Assembly (NCBI RefSeq): GCF_003967515.1
Contig: NZ_BIFQ01000001.1
Location: 5,084,001 to 5,148,000 of the forward strand
DNA length: 64,000 nt
Origin: Dictyobacter aurantiacus
Lineage (GTDB): Bacteria > Chloroflexota > Ktedonobacteria > Ktedonobacterales > Ktedonobacteraceae
Reading direction: 5' to 3'
Below, piece by piece: positions 17,323 to 25,427 of this stretch (the first letter of the stretch is position 1; every line of letters begins with the position of its first letter). The translations under genes were made by a program, and so were the position numbers. Below the pieces are notes generated by a model, which did no database searches, was not told the DNA's origin, and saw only the letters and a list, made by a program, of their open reading frames with translations.

Positions 17323-18981
17323 ATGACTTTTGGACATTATTGGATAATATTTGCGCGCCGCTGGCCATTGCTGTTGCTGTGCGTGTTGCTGATGGGTGTG
17401 GGCGCGCTGGTGGTCAGCCTGTGCATGACACCTGTGTATCGTTCTAGCGTACTGCTGCAGGTAGCTATCCATTCGGGTACCAATCAAAGCGATATCAACG
17501 ATCTGCTGGCAAGCAACCAACTGGTGCAGACCGAGGCGCAGCTGGCGGTCTGCGATCCCGTGCTACAGGAGGTTGCTGGCCGTTATCCAGGTTTGACGGC
17601 CAGCCAGCTGCGCAAGATGGTCTCTTCCAGCGTCAAGCTCAACACACAGCTCTTTGAGATCACGGTTCAGGATACCGATGCGCACCGCGCGGCCTTGCTG
17701 GCCGATGATCTGGCTCGAACGTTTATTCGTCACCAGGAGCATGATCGGCAGCAGGAGAATCAGGCCTCACAGCAGCAGTTGCAGCAAGAAATTAATTCTA
17801 CGCTGCGCCAGATTAATGCGTTGAAGGCTCAGCGTGCCTCGGACGCCACCAAAGGCCAACCTGATACATCTTCTGAACAATTGACGGCTCTGCAGCAGCA
17901 CTACAACCAGTGGCAGTCGGCCCTGGCTCAATTGGAGCTGTCAGAGGCTCAGCGCGGCGGTTTTCTGCTGATTGCGCAGCCCGCGCAGGTGGCTTCCACA
18001 CCAGTTCAGCCGGATATCGTATTGAATACTGTGGCCGGGCTGGCAGTTGGCTTGCTGGCAGGCCTGGCTTTAATCTTGCTGCTGGCCCATGTGGATCAGC
18101 ACGTCCATTCGTGCGAGGAGCTGCAGCGAATCCTGTCCTGGCCGGTGCTGGCGCTTACCTGGTTGGAGCGTACTACCGATGCACTGATCCAGCCCGCGCG
18201 CCATACAGCCAATGAGGACGCTTATCGTATCCTGCGTTCGAGCATCGGCTTTGCTGGCGTGGATAAGCCGTTGCGCTCACTGATGGTGACCAGTGCTCTG
18301 CCTGGGGAGGGGAAGAGCACGGTCGCGGCCAACCTGGCCATCTTTATGGCTCTGGCGGGGAAGCGCACCCTGTTGATTGACGCCGATCTGCTCTGTCCTA
18401 CACTGCATGAAAAATTCGCTCTCCCGGCCGATAAGCCCGGATTGAGCAATGCCATTCTGGCCTGTAGCCTGCCCGATTTTCAGGCTCAGCCGTCGCGTGT
18501 CTTCCACACGGTGGTCGATCCCCGCTCGATCTCATTGGATGGCTATATCCATCCAGCGGGTATTCCAAATCTACGTGTGATGTCTTCCGGACCTCTCCCT
18601 CCCAATCCCGCCGAGCTATTGGAATCGCGGGCCATGCAGCGCTTCTTCCAGGCCCTTGACTGCTGTGATGCGGAGATCGTCATCTTTGATACCTCTCCAC
18701 TGCTGGGCCTCTCTGAGTCGATTGTCCTGTCAACAAAGGTGGATGGAACCATTGTGGTTGCCGATCTCAACCGTGTCCATAAGCCACATCTGCAGCAGAT
18801 GCGGTCGCGCTTTGCGCAAGCTGGCTCACGTGTTATTGGCTGTGTGGTCAATAAATATCCTCGTCGTGGCGGCCTGCTTCGTGTTTCGCTTTATGCGCGC
18901 TATCGTCCCCTGGAGAAGCTCCGAGACGATCCGCGGAACTCTGCTACGGTTCGTCAGCCACACGCGGTACCGCTGCGCTAG
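17323..18981 (+). CDS. Wzz-type chain length protein fused to BY-kinase (Wzc/CpsD-like)
   Basis: 552 residues from ATG 17323 (GGGGAGG at 17311). The N-terminal Wzz part has a first helix WPLLLLCVLLMGVGALVVSL, a Gln-rich coiled region in the periplasm-facing loop (about 110-220), and a second helix near 235-255. The cytoplasmic kinase has Walker A LPGEGKSTVAANLA (near 326), Walker A' RTLLIDADLLCP and Walker B EIVIFDTSPLLG. The C-terminus has only two close tyrosines (LYARYRPL) rather than the long Tyr cluster of Wzc. It should control polymer length and export through cycles of autophosphorylation. Confidence 0.9.
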   Translation: MTFGHYWIIFARRWPLLLLCVLLMGVGALVVSLCMTPVYRSSVLLQVAIHSGTNQSDINDLLASNQLVQTEAQLAVCDPVLQEVAGRYPGLTASQLRKMVSSSVKLNTQLFEITVQDTDAHRAALLADDLARTFIRHQEHDRQQENQASQQQLQQEINSTLRQINALKAQRASDATKGQPDTSSEQLTALQQHYNQWQSALAQLELSEAQRGGFLLIAQPAQVASTPVQPDIVLNTVAGLAVGLLAGLALILLLAHVDQHVHSCEELQRILSWPVLALTWLERTTDALIQPARHTANEDAYRILRSSIGFAGVDKPLRSLMVTSALPGEGKSTVAANLAIFMALAGKRTLLIDADLLCPTLHEKFALPADKPGLSNAILACSLPDFQAQPSRVFHTVVDPRSISLDGYIHPAGIPNLRVMSSGPLPPNPAELLESRAMQRFFQALDCCDAEIVIFDTSPLLGLSESIVLSTKVDGTIVVADLNRVHKPHLQQMRSRFAQAGSRVIGCVVNKYPRRGGLLRVSLYARYRPLEKLRDDPRNSATVRQPHAVPLR

Positions 18982-19079
18982 CCTGTCACGCCTGGAGGCT
19001 CGTGTGGCGTTGCAGAACTGGCAAGGTTCTTTGTTGTTGATGGTTGTATGTCTGAAACTGATCTTTATCAGGAGGTTGG

Positions 19080-20537
19080 ATGAGTTGTTGTGCGGGGTGG
19101 CGGTCCTCTCTGCTGACTGCCGGGCGCTATGTTTCTGTGAAGTGGTTGTTTTGTGTTGTGGGGAGCCTGCCAGTGATTGGCGGGGTACTGGTCTGGCTGG
19201 GTCCCCTGGCCTCTGTTGTAGCGCTGGGAATGCTCGCGCTGGGGATGATCGCCGCGCTGCGCCTGGATGCGCTGCTGGTTGTCTTGCTGCTGGCGCTGCA
19301 TCTGTACCTGGATTGGTACCTGGGTCTGCACCTGGTTGTTCCCGTGCTGGCCGTCGCTTACCTGTTGTTGTGCTACCTGCTGCGTTCGCAGCGCCATCCC
19401 TGGATGCGGCTGCGCGGCGCGGGACTCTGGAGCGCCTTTCTCATGTTGACGCTCTATCCTGCCTTCCGGGGCGGATCGCTGATGCTCTATGATGCCGCCT
19501 CTTTCTATCCCAGTGACATTCTGGGTGCGTTGCTGATGTATTGGTTAGGCCTGCAGGTCGGTCACGATACGGCCAGCCTGCGTCGCTTCTTCCAGTTGTT
19601 TACCCTGCTGGCTGTGGCGCTGGCTCTGCATACCCTCTTTCAGAGCGTGACCGGCACGATCCTGTTCGCGTCCGCGCGGGTGGATGATTTTCTGTCGCGA
19701 ACGGATGTGGCCTACTACCAGCTTTTAGATAGCGATACGCACCGGGCCGGTTCGTTCTTTATCGATCCCAATTGGAATGGGGCCTTTTTCGCCATGCTAT
19801 CCTTCCTCCCGCTGGGACTGCTGGTGAGCAGTCGGCGCTGGTGGCAGAAGCTGTGCTGGTTGCTGGCGCTGCCTCTGCTCGTGCTGGCTCTGATGTGTAC
19901 TTACAGTACCGGCGCCTGGCTGGCGTTTCTGTGTGGCCTTGGCGCATTCCTCTACCTGGTGGGCTCTCTGCGTTATCGCCTGTTTGTTCTGTTGATGGTG
20001 ATCTGCGCACTGGCGTTGTTGGTCTGGTTCTTCCCCGGCCAACTGGCCTTACAGTTGCGACATGCTGGCGGGGATAATGAGCTCTCGCTGCGCGTGGCGG
20101 CCTGGCGTACCGCTCTACGCGTCATCCAGGCCCATCCCTGGTTCGGGGTGGGGCTTGGTCACCAGGCCTACCTACTTGCGTCCAGTGCCTATCGTGTGCC
20201 CGAGCAGTTCGTGTCGCTCTCCCACCCGCATGATTCCTACCTGGAATGGGCGGCGATGGCTGGATTTCCGGTTCTCGTGCTGTTTATGCTGTTGCTGCTG
20301 CGCGCGTCAAAGCAGGCCTGGACGAACTGGCGTCGTGCGAGCGTATATAACCGCCCGCTGCTCGGGGCTGGCCTGACCGCCAGCATCACGTTGAGCATCA
20401 ATAGCATCAGTATCAATGGTTGGACCCATTTTGCGCTGGCCCCGATGGGCTGGTTGCTGCTGGGCGTGCTGGCATCCCCTGGCCTGGGGCGCCCTGTCCA
20501 ACATCTTGATCGGGAGGTGGAGTATGTCGATGCGTAA
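19080..20537 (+). CDS. O-antigen ligase/polymerase family membrane protein (Wzy/WaaL-like)
   Basis: 485 residues with AGGAGG just before ATG 19080. It is strongly hydrophobic with about 12 predicted helices. The large external loop (residues about 180-250) and the motif HPWFGVGLGHQAYLL (around 355-370), followed by HPHDSYLEWAAMAGFP, match the Wzy_C domain. Known members polymerise lipid-linked repeat units or ligate polymer to acceptor; next to Wzx and Wzz genes the polymerase role is more likely. Its last 14 bp overlap the start of the flippase gene. Confidence 0.88.
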   Translation: MSCCAGWRSSLLTAGRYVSVKWLFCVVGSLPVIGGVLVWLGPLASVVALGMLALGMIAALRLDALLVVLLLALHLYLDWYLGLHLVVPVLAVAYLLLCYLLRSQRHPWMRLRGAGLWSAFLMLTLYPAFRGGSLMLYDAASFYPSDILGALLMYWLGLQVGHDTASLRRFFQLFTLLAVALALHTLFQSVTGTILFASARVDDFLSRTDVAYYQLLDSDTHRAGSFFIDPNWNGAFFAMLSFLPLGLLVSSRRWWQKLCWLLALPLLVLALMCTYSTGAWLAFLCGLGAFLYLVGSLRYRLFVLLMVICALALLVWFFPGQLALQLRHAGGDNELSLRVAAWRTALRVIQAHPWFGVGLGHQAYLLASSAYRVPEQFVSLSHPHDSYLEWAAMAGFPVLVLFMLLLLRASKQAWTNWRRASVYNRPLLGAGLTASITLSINSISINGWTHFALAPMGWLLLGVLASPGLGRPVQHLDREVEYVDA

Positions 20538-22245
20538 TATATCATCACCTCAGAAGGATGGAGAAGAGACGGAATGGTGCCGACCGCGAGGCGGTGGCCT
20601 GCCACGGCATGCCACGCTGCTGAAAGATCCGACGACCTTATTCGCCAGCCCGGATCTGCGGTGCATCAATGACATGCCGACTGCGGTTGACCTGGGAATC
20701 CATGAACTGGCGGCCGCTGGCATCCTCGTCGATCAGCAGCCGACCTGGTTGATCCCTGCTGTGCGAGATCTTGAACGTCTGCGGACTATGCCTGGATCAG
20801 TGGGTGTGGGGGATGTACGGCCGTTGCTGGTGCGTCTGTTTTTACGCGACTCTGGCATCTATGCCATCGCTTCGTGCCTGTCACCGCTCTGCTCGCTACT
20901 GTTAACACCCTTCCTGACGCGCCACCTGTCGGCTCGGGACTATGGGATGCTGACACTGCTAACTACAACGCTGGCTCTGCTGGGTCCCCTGGCACAGCTG
21001 GGCCTGGGATCGGCCTTTGTGCGCTTGTATCATCAACAGGTGTCTGGTTTATGTGAGCGCCATGCCCTATTGACCACCCTGACTCTGCTGGTAGCGACCT
21101 TTTCTCTGTGCGTTGCCGTGCTACTGGCTATCCTGGCTCCTGAACTCTCTTGCCTGCTCTTGCACGGGGTGGATGGGGTGCCGCTGCTTCGCCTGGCGGC
21201 TTTGCAGCTGTTCTTGCAGAATATGGGGATACCCGCCTTCACCTGGTTGCGGGCTCGGGGCCGGGCGGCGGCCTTTGTCGCACTCTCCTTGCTCAATCTC
21301 CTCCTCACTCCCGCTCTGACGTTCCTGTTCGTGGGGGTCTGGCAATGGGGGGACGCCGGGGTAGTGCTGGCGACCTGTGGAGGCTGTGCCGGGGCTCTGC
21401 TCGGCTCGCTGACTCTGTTCAACTATCGTGTGCGCTGGCGCGTCAGCTGGCCACTGGCCCGGCACCTGCTGATCTATGGTCTGTCAACGTTGCCCGCTGC
21501 GTGCTCTGTCTGGGTGCTCCAGCTGGCGGACCGCTACTTCCTGCTGGCGTTTGGGACGCTCGCACAGACGGCCAGCTACTCGATCGCCTATACGCTGGGG
21601 AATATCCTGGGACCGCTGGTGATTACGCCTTTCTCGCTGGCCTGGTATTCCGCCCTGCATGCCCTTGCTCGGCAGACGCGTGCCCGTGAGCTGTTCGGCC
21701 TCGTCTTTCGCTGGTACTGCATTGCCCTGCTGGTGATGGTCTTCGGCGTCTCTTTGCTGGCGAATGATATTCTGCGCCTGTTTTTTCCGCCATCATATAC
21801 GCTGGCGGCTCCAATTGTGCCACTGATCGCGCTCTCTAACGTGTTCTTCGGGTTGTTTGAATTCTTCAACCTGGGTATTGTGTTGCGGGGCAAGCTGCGC
21901 TTCAATCTGCTCTTGCTTCCATTGGCCGCGCTCATCAACCTGGGCGGCAACTGCCTGCTTGTTCCGGCCTTTGGCGGTATAGGGGCGGCTGGCGCCACCC
22001 TGCTGGCATATGTCTTTCTGGCCCTGCTGGCCTGCCTGGTCAATCAGCATCTCTATCCTGTCCCGTTGGATCTCGCTTTATGCGCCGCCGGTTTGCTGCT
22101 GGGTGGCCTCTACTATGCCCTTTATCAATGGCTGCTACCGCTGGACCAGCCGCTCTTCCACTGTCTGGCCACCGCTAGCCTGATCGCCTGCTACGCGCTC
22201 TCACTATGGTTGCTGAGCCTGCCTGGGGGCCGGAAGCGGAAATAG
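20524..22245 (+). CDS. Polysaccharide flippase (Wzx/MATE-MOP superfamily)
   Basis: 573 residues from ATG 20524, preceded by GGGAGGTGGAG. The first 110 residues are cytoplasmic and unlike standard Wzx; this extension carries no motif I recognise. From about 112 the MOP fold begins: RLFLRDSGIYAIASCLSPLCSLLLTPFLTRHLSARDYGMLTLL, and helices continue to the C-terminus, with NIGIPAFTWLRARGR-like charged loops. It should flip undecaprenyl-linked repeat units across the membrane for the polymerase encoded upstream. Overlap of 14 bp with the previous gene indicates coupling. Confidence 0.86.
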   Translation: MSMRNISSPQKDGEETEWCRPRGGGLPRHATLLKDPTTLFASPDLRCINDMPTAVDLGIHELAAAGILVDQQPTWLIPAVRDLERLRTMPGSVGVGDVRPLLVRLFLRDSGIYAIASCLSPLCSLLLTPFLTRHLSARDYGMLTLLTTTLALLGPLAQLGLGSAFVRLYHQQVSGLCERHALLTTLTLLVATFSLCVAVLLAILAPELSCLLLHGVDGVPLLRLAALQLFLQNMGIPAFTWLRARGRAAAFVALSLLNLLLTPALTFLFVGVWQWGDAGVVLATCGGCAGALLGSLTLFNYRVRWRVSWPLARHLLIYGLSTLPAACSVWVLQLADRYFLLAFGTLAQTASYSIAYTLGNILGPLVITPFSLAWYSALHALARQTRARELFGLVFRWYCIALLVMVFGVSLLANDILRLFFPPSYTLAAPIVPLIALSNVFFGLFEFFNLGIVLRGKLRFNLLLLPLAALINLGGNCLLVPAFGGIGAAGATLLAYVFLALLACLVNQHLYPVPLDLALCAAGLLLGGLYYALYQWLLPLDQPLFHCLATASLIACYALSLWLLSLPGGRKRK

Positions 22246-22293
22246 TTTGTGTCGGGATATGCCATCACATGTGAGGTGAAAGGAGAAGAAGGT

Positions 22294-23532
22294 ATGAAGA
22301 AGCTGCGTCCCTGGAGTCGCGTCTGCATGCATCTGCTGGGGCCCGCCTGTACGAACCATCGCGTGATGAATGATGCCCGCGCCCTGCGGACAGCGGGGTA
22401 TCAGGTGACCATTGTGGACGTGGTTGCCAACTGTGAGCGGGGGCGGACCACCGAGTGGGTGGATGGCATTCAGATTCGCCATGTCTGTTGCGCCAGCTGG
22501 TTCGTTCCGGCCCGCTTCAAGCTGCTGTTTCTACTGAAGCTCATCATCCTGATGGTGCGCTGTTTCGTGCGTCTCCTTGGTGTGCGGGCGGATATCTATC
22601 ACGCCCACGTGGAGCACACCTTTCTCGCGATGTACCTGGTGGCACGTCTGCGCTGGAAAGGGCTCGTCTTCGACACGCCGGAACTGACTATGTCCATCCC
22701 GGCGATGCGGCGCTGGCCGCATCTGCGCCGGCTGGCTATCGCCTGTATCCGCCGCATGTCGCGCTCCTGCGATAGCTACATCACCGGCTCGCCCGCCTAT
22801 AAGCCGCTGCTGCTCTATACATATGGGCGCGTCCCAGTGCTGGTATTGCGCCATATTCCGCCTTCTCGTGCCTGTGTTCGCAATACGCGCCTGCAGCAAA
22901 AGCTGAGCCTGCCTGAGCACACGCGCATCGCCCTCTATCAGGGCAACCTGCAGGCCGATCGTGGCCTGCAGGCGCTGGTGTTCGCCGCCCCCTACCTCCT
23001 GCCCGATATCGTCATCGTTCTGATGGGGGATAGCTACGATGAGACGCCAGATATACTCCGTGATCTCATTCAATATGATCAGCTTGAAGATCGCGTCAAG
23101 CTGCTTCCAGCGGTTCCCTATGCCGAATTGCTGGATTGGACCTCCTCGGCTGACCTGGGACTACTGCTGTTGCCGCCCCACCACTCGTTGAGCATTCGCT
23201 TCTGCCTGCCCAACAAATTCTTTGAATACCTGGCGGCGGGCCTGCCGATCCTCTCATCGCGCCTACCTGCTATCACCGAGATGATTCACCAATACCACGT
23301 CGGACATGTCCTTGATGATCTCTCTCCTCTCAAGATAGCCCGGGCTATCAACACTCTGGTATCCGATTGCGACCGCTGGCAGACCCTGCACGATAACGCC
23401 CTGGTCGCCGTTGCCCAGGGCCTTACCTGGGAGGAGGAATCCAAAAAACTGATCGACCTGTACCAGCATATCGGTCTCAAGCACACCGGGGTCTACTTCC
23501 CACTGCCCTCGCCCGTGCGACCTGATAGCTAG
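22294..23532 (+). CDS. Glycosyltransferase family 4
   Basis: 412 residues from ATG 22294 (AAAGGAGAAG upstream; an in-frame start at 22249 lacks a site). The N-domain has the RVMNDARALRTAGYQVTIVDV pattern. The C-domain carries YQGNLQADRGLQALVFAAPYL, LLPAVPYAELLDWTSSADLGLLLL, and the nucleotide-sugar contact FFEYLAAGLPILSSRLPAI in place of the classic EX7E. It is a soluble or membrane-associated GT-B enzyme adding a sugar to the lipid-linked repeat unit. It is the only GT4 gene in the operon, so other sugars must be added by enzymes encoded elsewhere. Confidence 0.87.
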   Translation: MKKLRPWSRVCMHLLGPACTNHRVMNDARALRTAGYQVTIVDVVANCERGRTTEWVDGIQIRHVCCASWFVPARFKLLFLLKLIILMVRCFVRLLGVRADIYHAHVEHTFLAMYLVARLRWKGLVFDTPELTMSIPAMRRWPHLRRLAIACIRRMSRSCDSYITGSPAYKPLLLYTYGRVPVLVLRHIPPSRACVRNTRLQQKLSLPEHTRIALYQGNLQADRGLQALVFAAPYLLPDIVIVLMGDSYDETPDILRDLIQYDQLEDRVKLLPAVPYAELLDWTSSADLGLLLLPPHHSLSIRFCLPNKFFEYLAAGLPILSSRLPAITEMIHQYHVGHVLDDLSPLKIARAINTLVSDCDRWQTLHDNALVAVAQGLTWEEESKKLIDLYQHIGLKHTGVYFPLPSPVRPDS

Positions 23533-23593
23533 ATATACTATAATCAGCTAAATGTAGATAATAATTTGAAATATATATAGGTCAGGTCGCTTA

Positions 23594-24559
23594 ATGACTA
23601 TACACGAAGAACAGGTGACGGAGCGCCTATGCCTGCTGGCGCCCGGTCAACTGGCATGGCTGAATGAAGAGTTGCCCCCTCTGGGTCCACAGGATGTGCT
23701 GGTGCGCACCAGCGCGACGGCCATCAGTATCGGCAGCGAGTTGCCTGTATATCGTGGGGACGCGCGCACGAGCGACGCGTTCCAATACCCACGGAAGATG
23801 GGCTATGAGAGTGTCGGCGCAGTGGTGGCGCGCGGAGACGCGGTGCGGCGTGTACGGCCGGGCGAGCGCGTCGTGTGCTTCTATGGTCAGCAGACCTACG
23901 CGGTCGTGCCGCAGGATCGTCTCATCGTGGTCCCGCAGGGGATCTCGGATGCGCTGGCCATCCTGAGTATCCTGACCTGCGACGCCGCCAAAGGCGTGCG
24001 CAAACTCGCACCCAGGCCCGAGGAGACCGCCCTGATTACAGGCGCGGGCGCGATTGGCCTGCTGACGCTCTTCATTCTGCGCGCCTATGGTGTGTCTCAG
24101 ATAGATGTCGTCGAGCTCGTGCCCGAAAGGCATTCCCTGGCTCGTCTGCTCGGTGCCCGGCATGTCTGGCGGCCACAGGACATGCCAGCTGAAACCTCCG
24201 CATATCCTGTCGCCTTCGAGTGCTCCAGCCGCGATCAGGCCTTCGCGCTCCTGCAGCAAAAAGTACAACCGCAGGGACGCATCTGCGTCACTGCCGATGG
24301 CAACGTCGAGCCACTGACGCTCACACCAGAGTTCCACGAAAAGGAACTGCAGATCGTCGGATCAAGCGACGGCTGGGATTACCAGCAGCACGCGGCCTGG
24401 TATTTTCACATCTTGCAGCAGCATCCCACCGGCCTGGAGAATCTGTTTGAGGTGCGTATAACGCGCCACGAGCTTATCTCGACGTTTGAACGGCTGGCCG
24501 CAGGCGTTATCCATCCCGTGAAAGTGCTCATTTCGTACATACCCTCCGGAGTGCCGTAG
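23594..24559 (+). CDS. MDR-superfamily zinc-type dehydrogenase
   Basis: 321 residues. It shows the medium-chain dehydrogenase layout: a GroES-like N-domain (ISIGSELPVYRGD, YPRKMGYESVGAVV, VRPGERVVCFYG) and a Rossmann domain with GAGAIGLLTLFILRAYG (around 151-167). The catalytic-zinc Cys of typical alcohol dehydrogenases is replaced by Ser/Gly (IGSE), and no structural Cys4 zinc loop is seen, so it may be a non-canonical reductase. Own promoter-like TATAAT near 23540. Its stop codon TAG is the start of a family 2 repeat. Substrate unknown; position after the EPS genes may mean sugar or polyol oxidation. Confidence 0.82.
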   Translation: MTIHEEQVTERLCLLAPGQLAWLNEELPPLGPQDVLVRTSATAISIGSELPVYRGDARTSDAFQYPRKMGYESVGAVVARGDAVRRVRPGERVVCFYGQQTYAVVPQDRLIVVPQGISDALAILSILTCDAAKGVRKLAPRPEETALITGAGAIGLLTLFILRAYGVSQIDVVELVPERHSLARLLGARHVWRPQDMPAETSAYPVAFECSSRDQAFALLQQKVQPQGRICVTADGNVEPLTLTPEFHEKELQIVGSSDGWDYQQHAAWYFHILQQHPTGLENLFEVRITRHELISTFERLAAGVIHPVKVLISYIPSGVP

Positions 24560-24645
24560 GTGCTGGGCTTGTCCCAGCTTTGCCGCGCAGCGGCCCATAC
24601 CCGGGCGCGTACGTTCCACCAACGATGCCATCTACCTAACCAAAG
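24557..24645 (+). repeat. Family 2 repeat, full-length type, at the stop codon of the dehydrogenase gene
   Basis: Begins TAGGTGCTGGGCTTGTCCCAG, contains GCCGCGCAGCGGCC and ends GTTCCACCAACGATGCCATCT. The right end is shared with the copies at 27939 and 36894. Confidence 0.8.
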
Positions 24646-24671
24646 CTGCTTTTTTTAAAGGGGAGAAGAAT

Positions 24672-25049
24672 ATGAATGCTTCATCTTTTAACCATCTGAT
24701 TCTGACTTATGTTGAAGGTTGGAAAGCAGGTGATCGCGATCAGATCCTGGGCACGCTCGATCCAGCGTGTGTGGTCATAGAATCATACGGTCCCGCCTAT
24801 AGAGGCACGGACATGGTTGGTCGCTGGATCGATTCCTGGTTTGCTCCGGGCAACATCGTCAATCGCTGGGATATCACCTCTTTTTTTGAGGGCGACGATT
24901 TTTGCTGCTTTGAGTGGACTTTTGAATGCACATATGATGGACACCGTTCTGGCTTTGAGGGAGCATCGATCGCTTGCTTTAACAACGAAAAGATCGTCTA
25001 TCTGCGTGAATATGCCATGACTGCTCCACGCTACGAGTGGGATGGGTGA
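24672..25049 (+). CDS. SnoaL-like/NTF2-fold protein
   Basis: 125 residues, GGGGAGAAG before the ATG. The pattern FNHLILTYVEGWKAGDRDQI, followed by LDPACVVIESYGPAYRGTDMV and the Trp-rich strand WDITSFFEGDDFCCFEWTFECT, is that of the SnoaL-like polyketide-cyclase/NTF2 fold. Such proteins bind small hydrophobic ligands or act as isomerases and dehydratases; no catalytic residue set can be assigned. Stand-alone gene between the dehydrogenase and the T-box leader. Confidence 0.8.
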   Translation: MNASSFNHLILTYVEGWKAGDRDQILGTLDPACVVIESYGPAYRGTDMVGRWIDSWFAPGNIVNRWDITSFFEGDDFCCFEWTFECTYDGHRSGFEGASIACFNNEKIVYLREYAMTAPRYEWDG

Positions 25050-25072
25050 CTTTCGCCTGAGGCGTAAATAGA

Positions 25073-25102
25073 TTGACAATACAGGTTCTGCTTTGTTATC
25101 AT
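25073..25102 (+). promoter_or_regulatory. Sigma-70 promoter of the T-box/valS transcript
   Basis: TTGACA (25073-25078), 18 bp spacer, TATCAT (25097-25102). It is placed about 7 bp before the start of the T-box leader. Confidence 0.8.
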
Positions 25103-25108
25103 TGATAC

Positions 25109-25400
25109 TAACAATAAAAACATAAAGACACTGAACGAGCGGAGTAGAGAGAAACGATTCGCCAGAGAGTGGAGGTCACCGGGTGCGAGCCTCCTTCGTG
25201 TACGCCTCTTGAACGTGGCTCGGAAGTCGAGTATCTGAACTGATCTGCCGCAAGGTGGTCAGCGTTAAGATGCTCCGGGGATGCCCGTTAGCGCTGTTTG
25301 AGGATAACCGACTATGGCCAGGTTGGGCGCGTCGGTTGTCAAAACAAGGTGGTACCACGAGTTGCGTTGCCCTCGTCCTTGAGATGTGGCAACGTTTTTT
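25109..25400 (+). promoter_or_regulatory. T-box riboswitch (tRNA-Val sensing) with terminator
   Basis: The leader ends with the T-box AAGGTGGTACCACG at 25346-25359, whose TGGT (25350-25353) can pair with the ACCA end of uncharged tRNA. Stem I lies upstream (AGAGAGTGGAGGTCACC...GAAC) and offers GTG at 25215-25217, a Val codon, as the likely specifier. A terminator follows: CGTTGCC (25365-25371) pairs with GGCAACG (25388-25394), then TTTTTT. Uncharged tRNA-Val should favour the antiterminator and switch on valS. The specifier assignment is by position and should be confirmed by folding. Confidence 0.92.
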
Positions 25401-25427
25401 GTTAGTACAATAAAGGAGTACTACCAT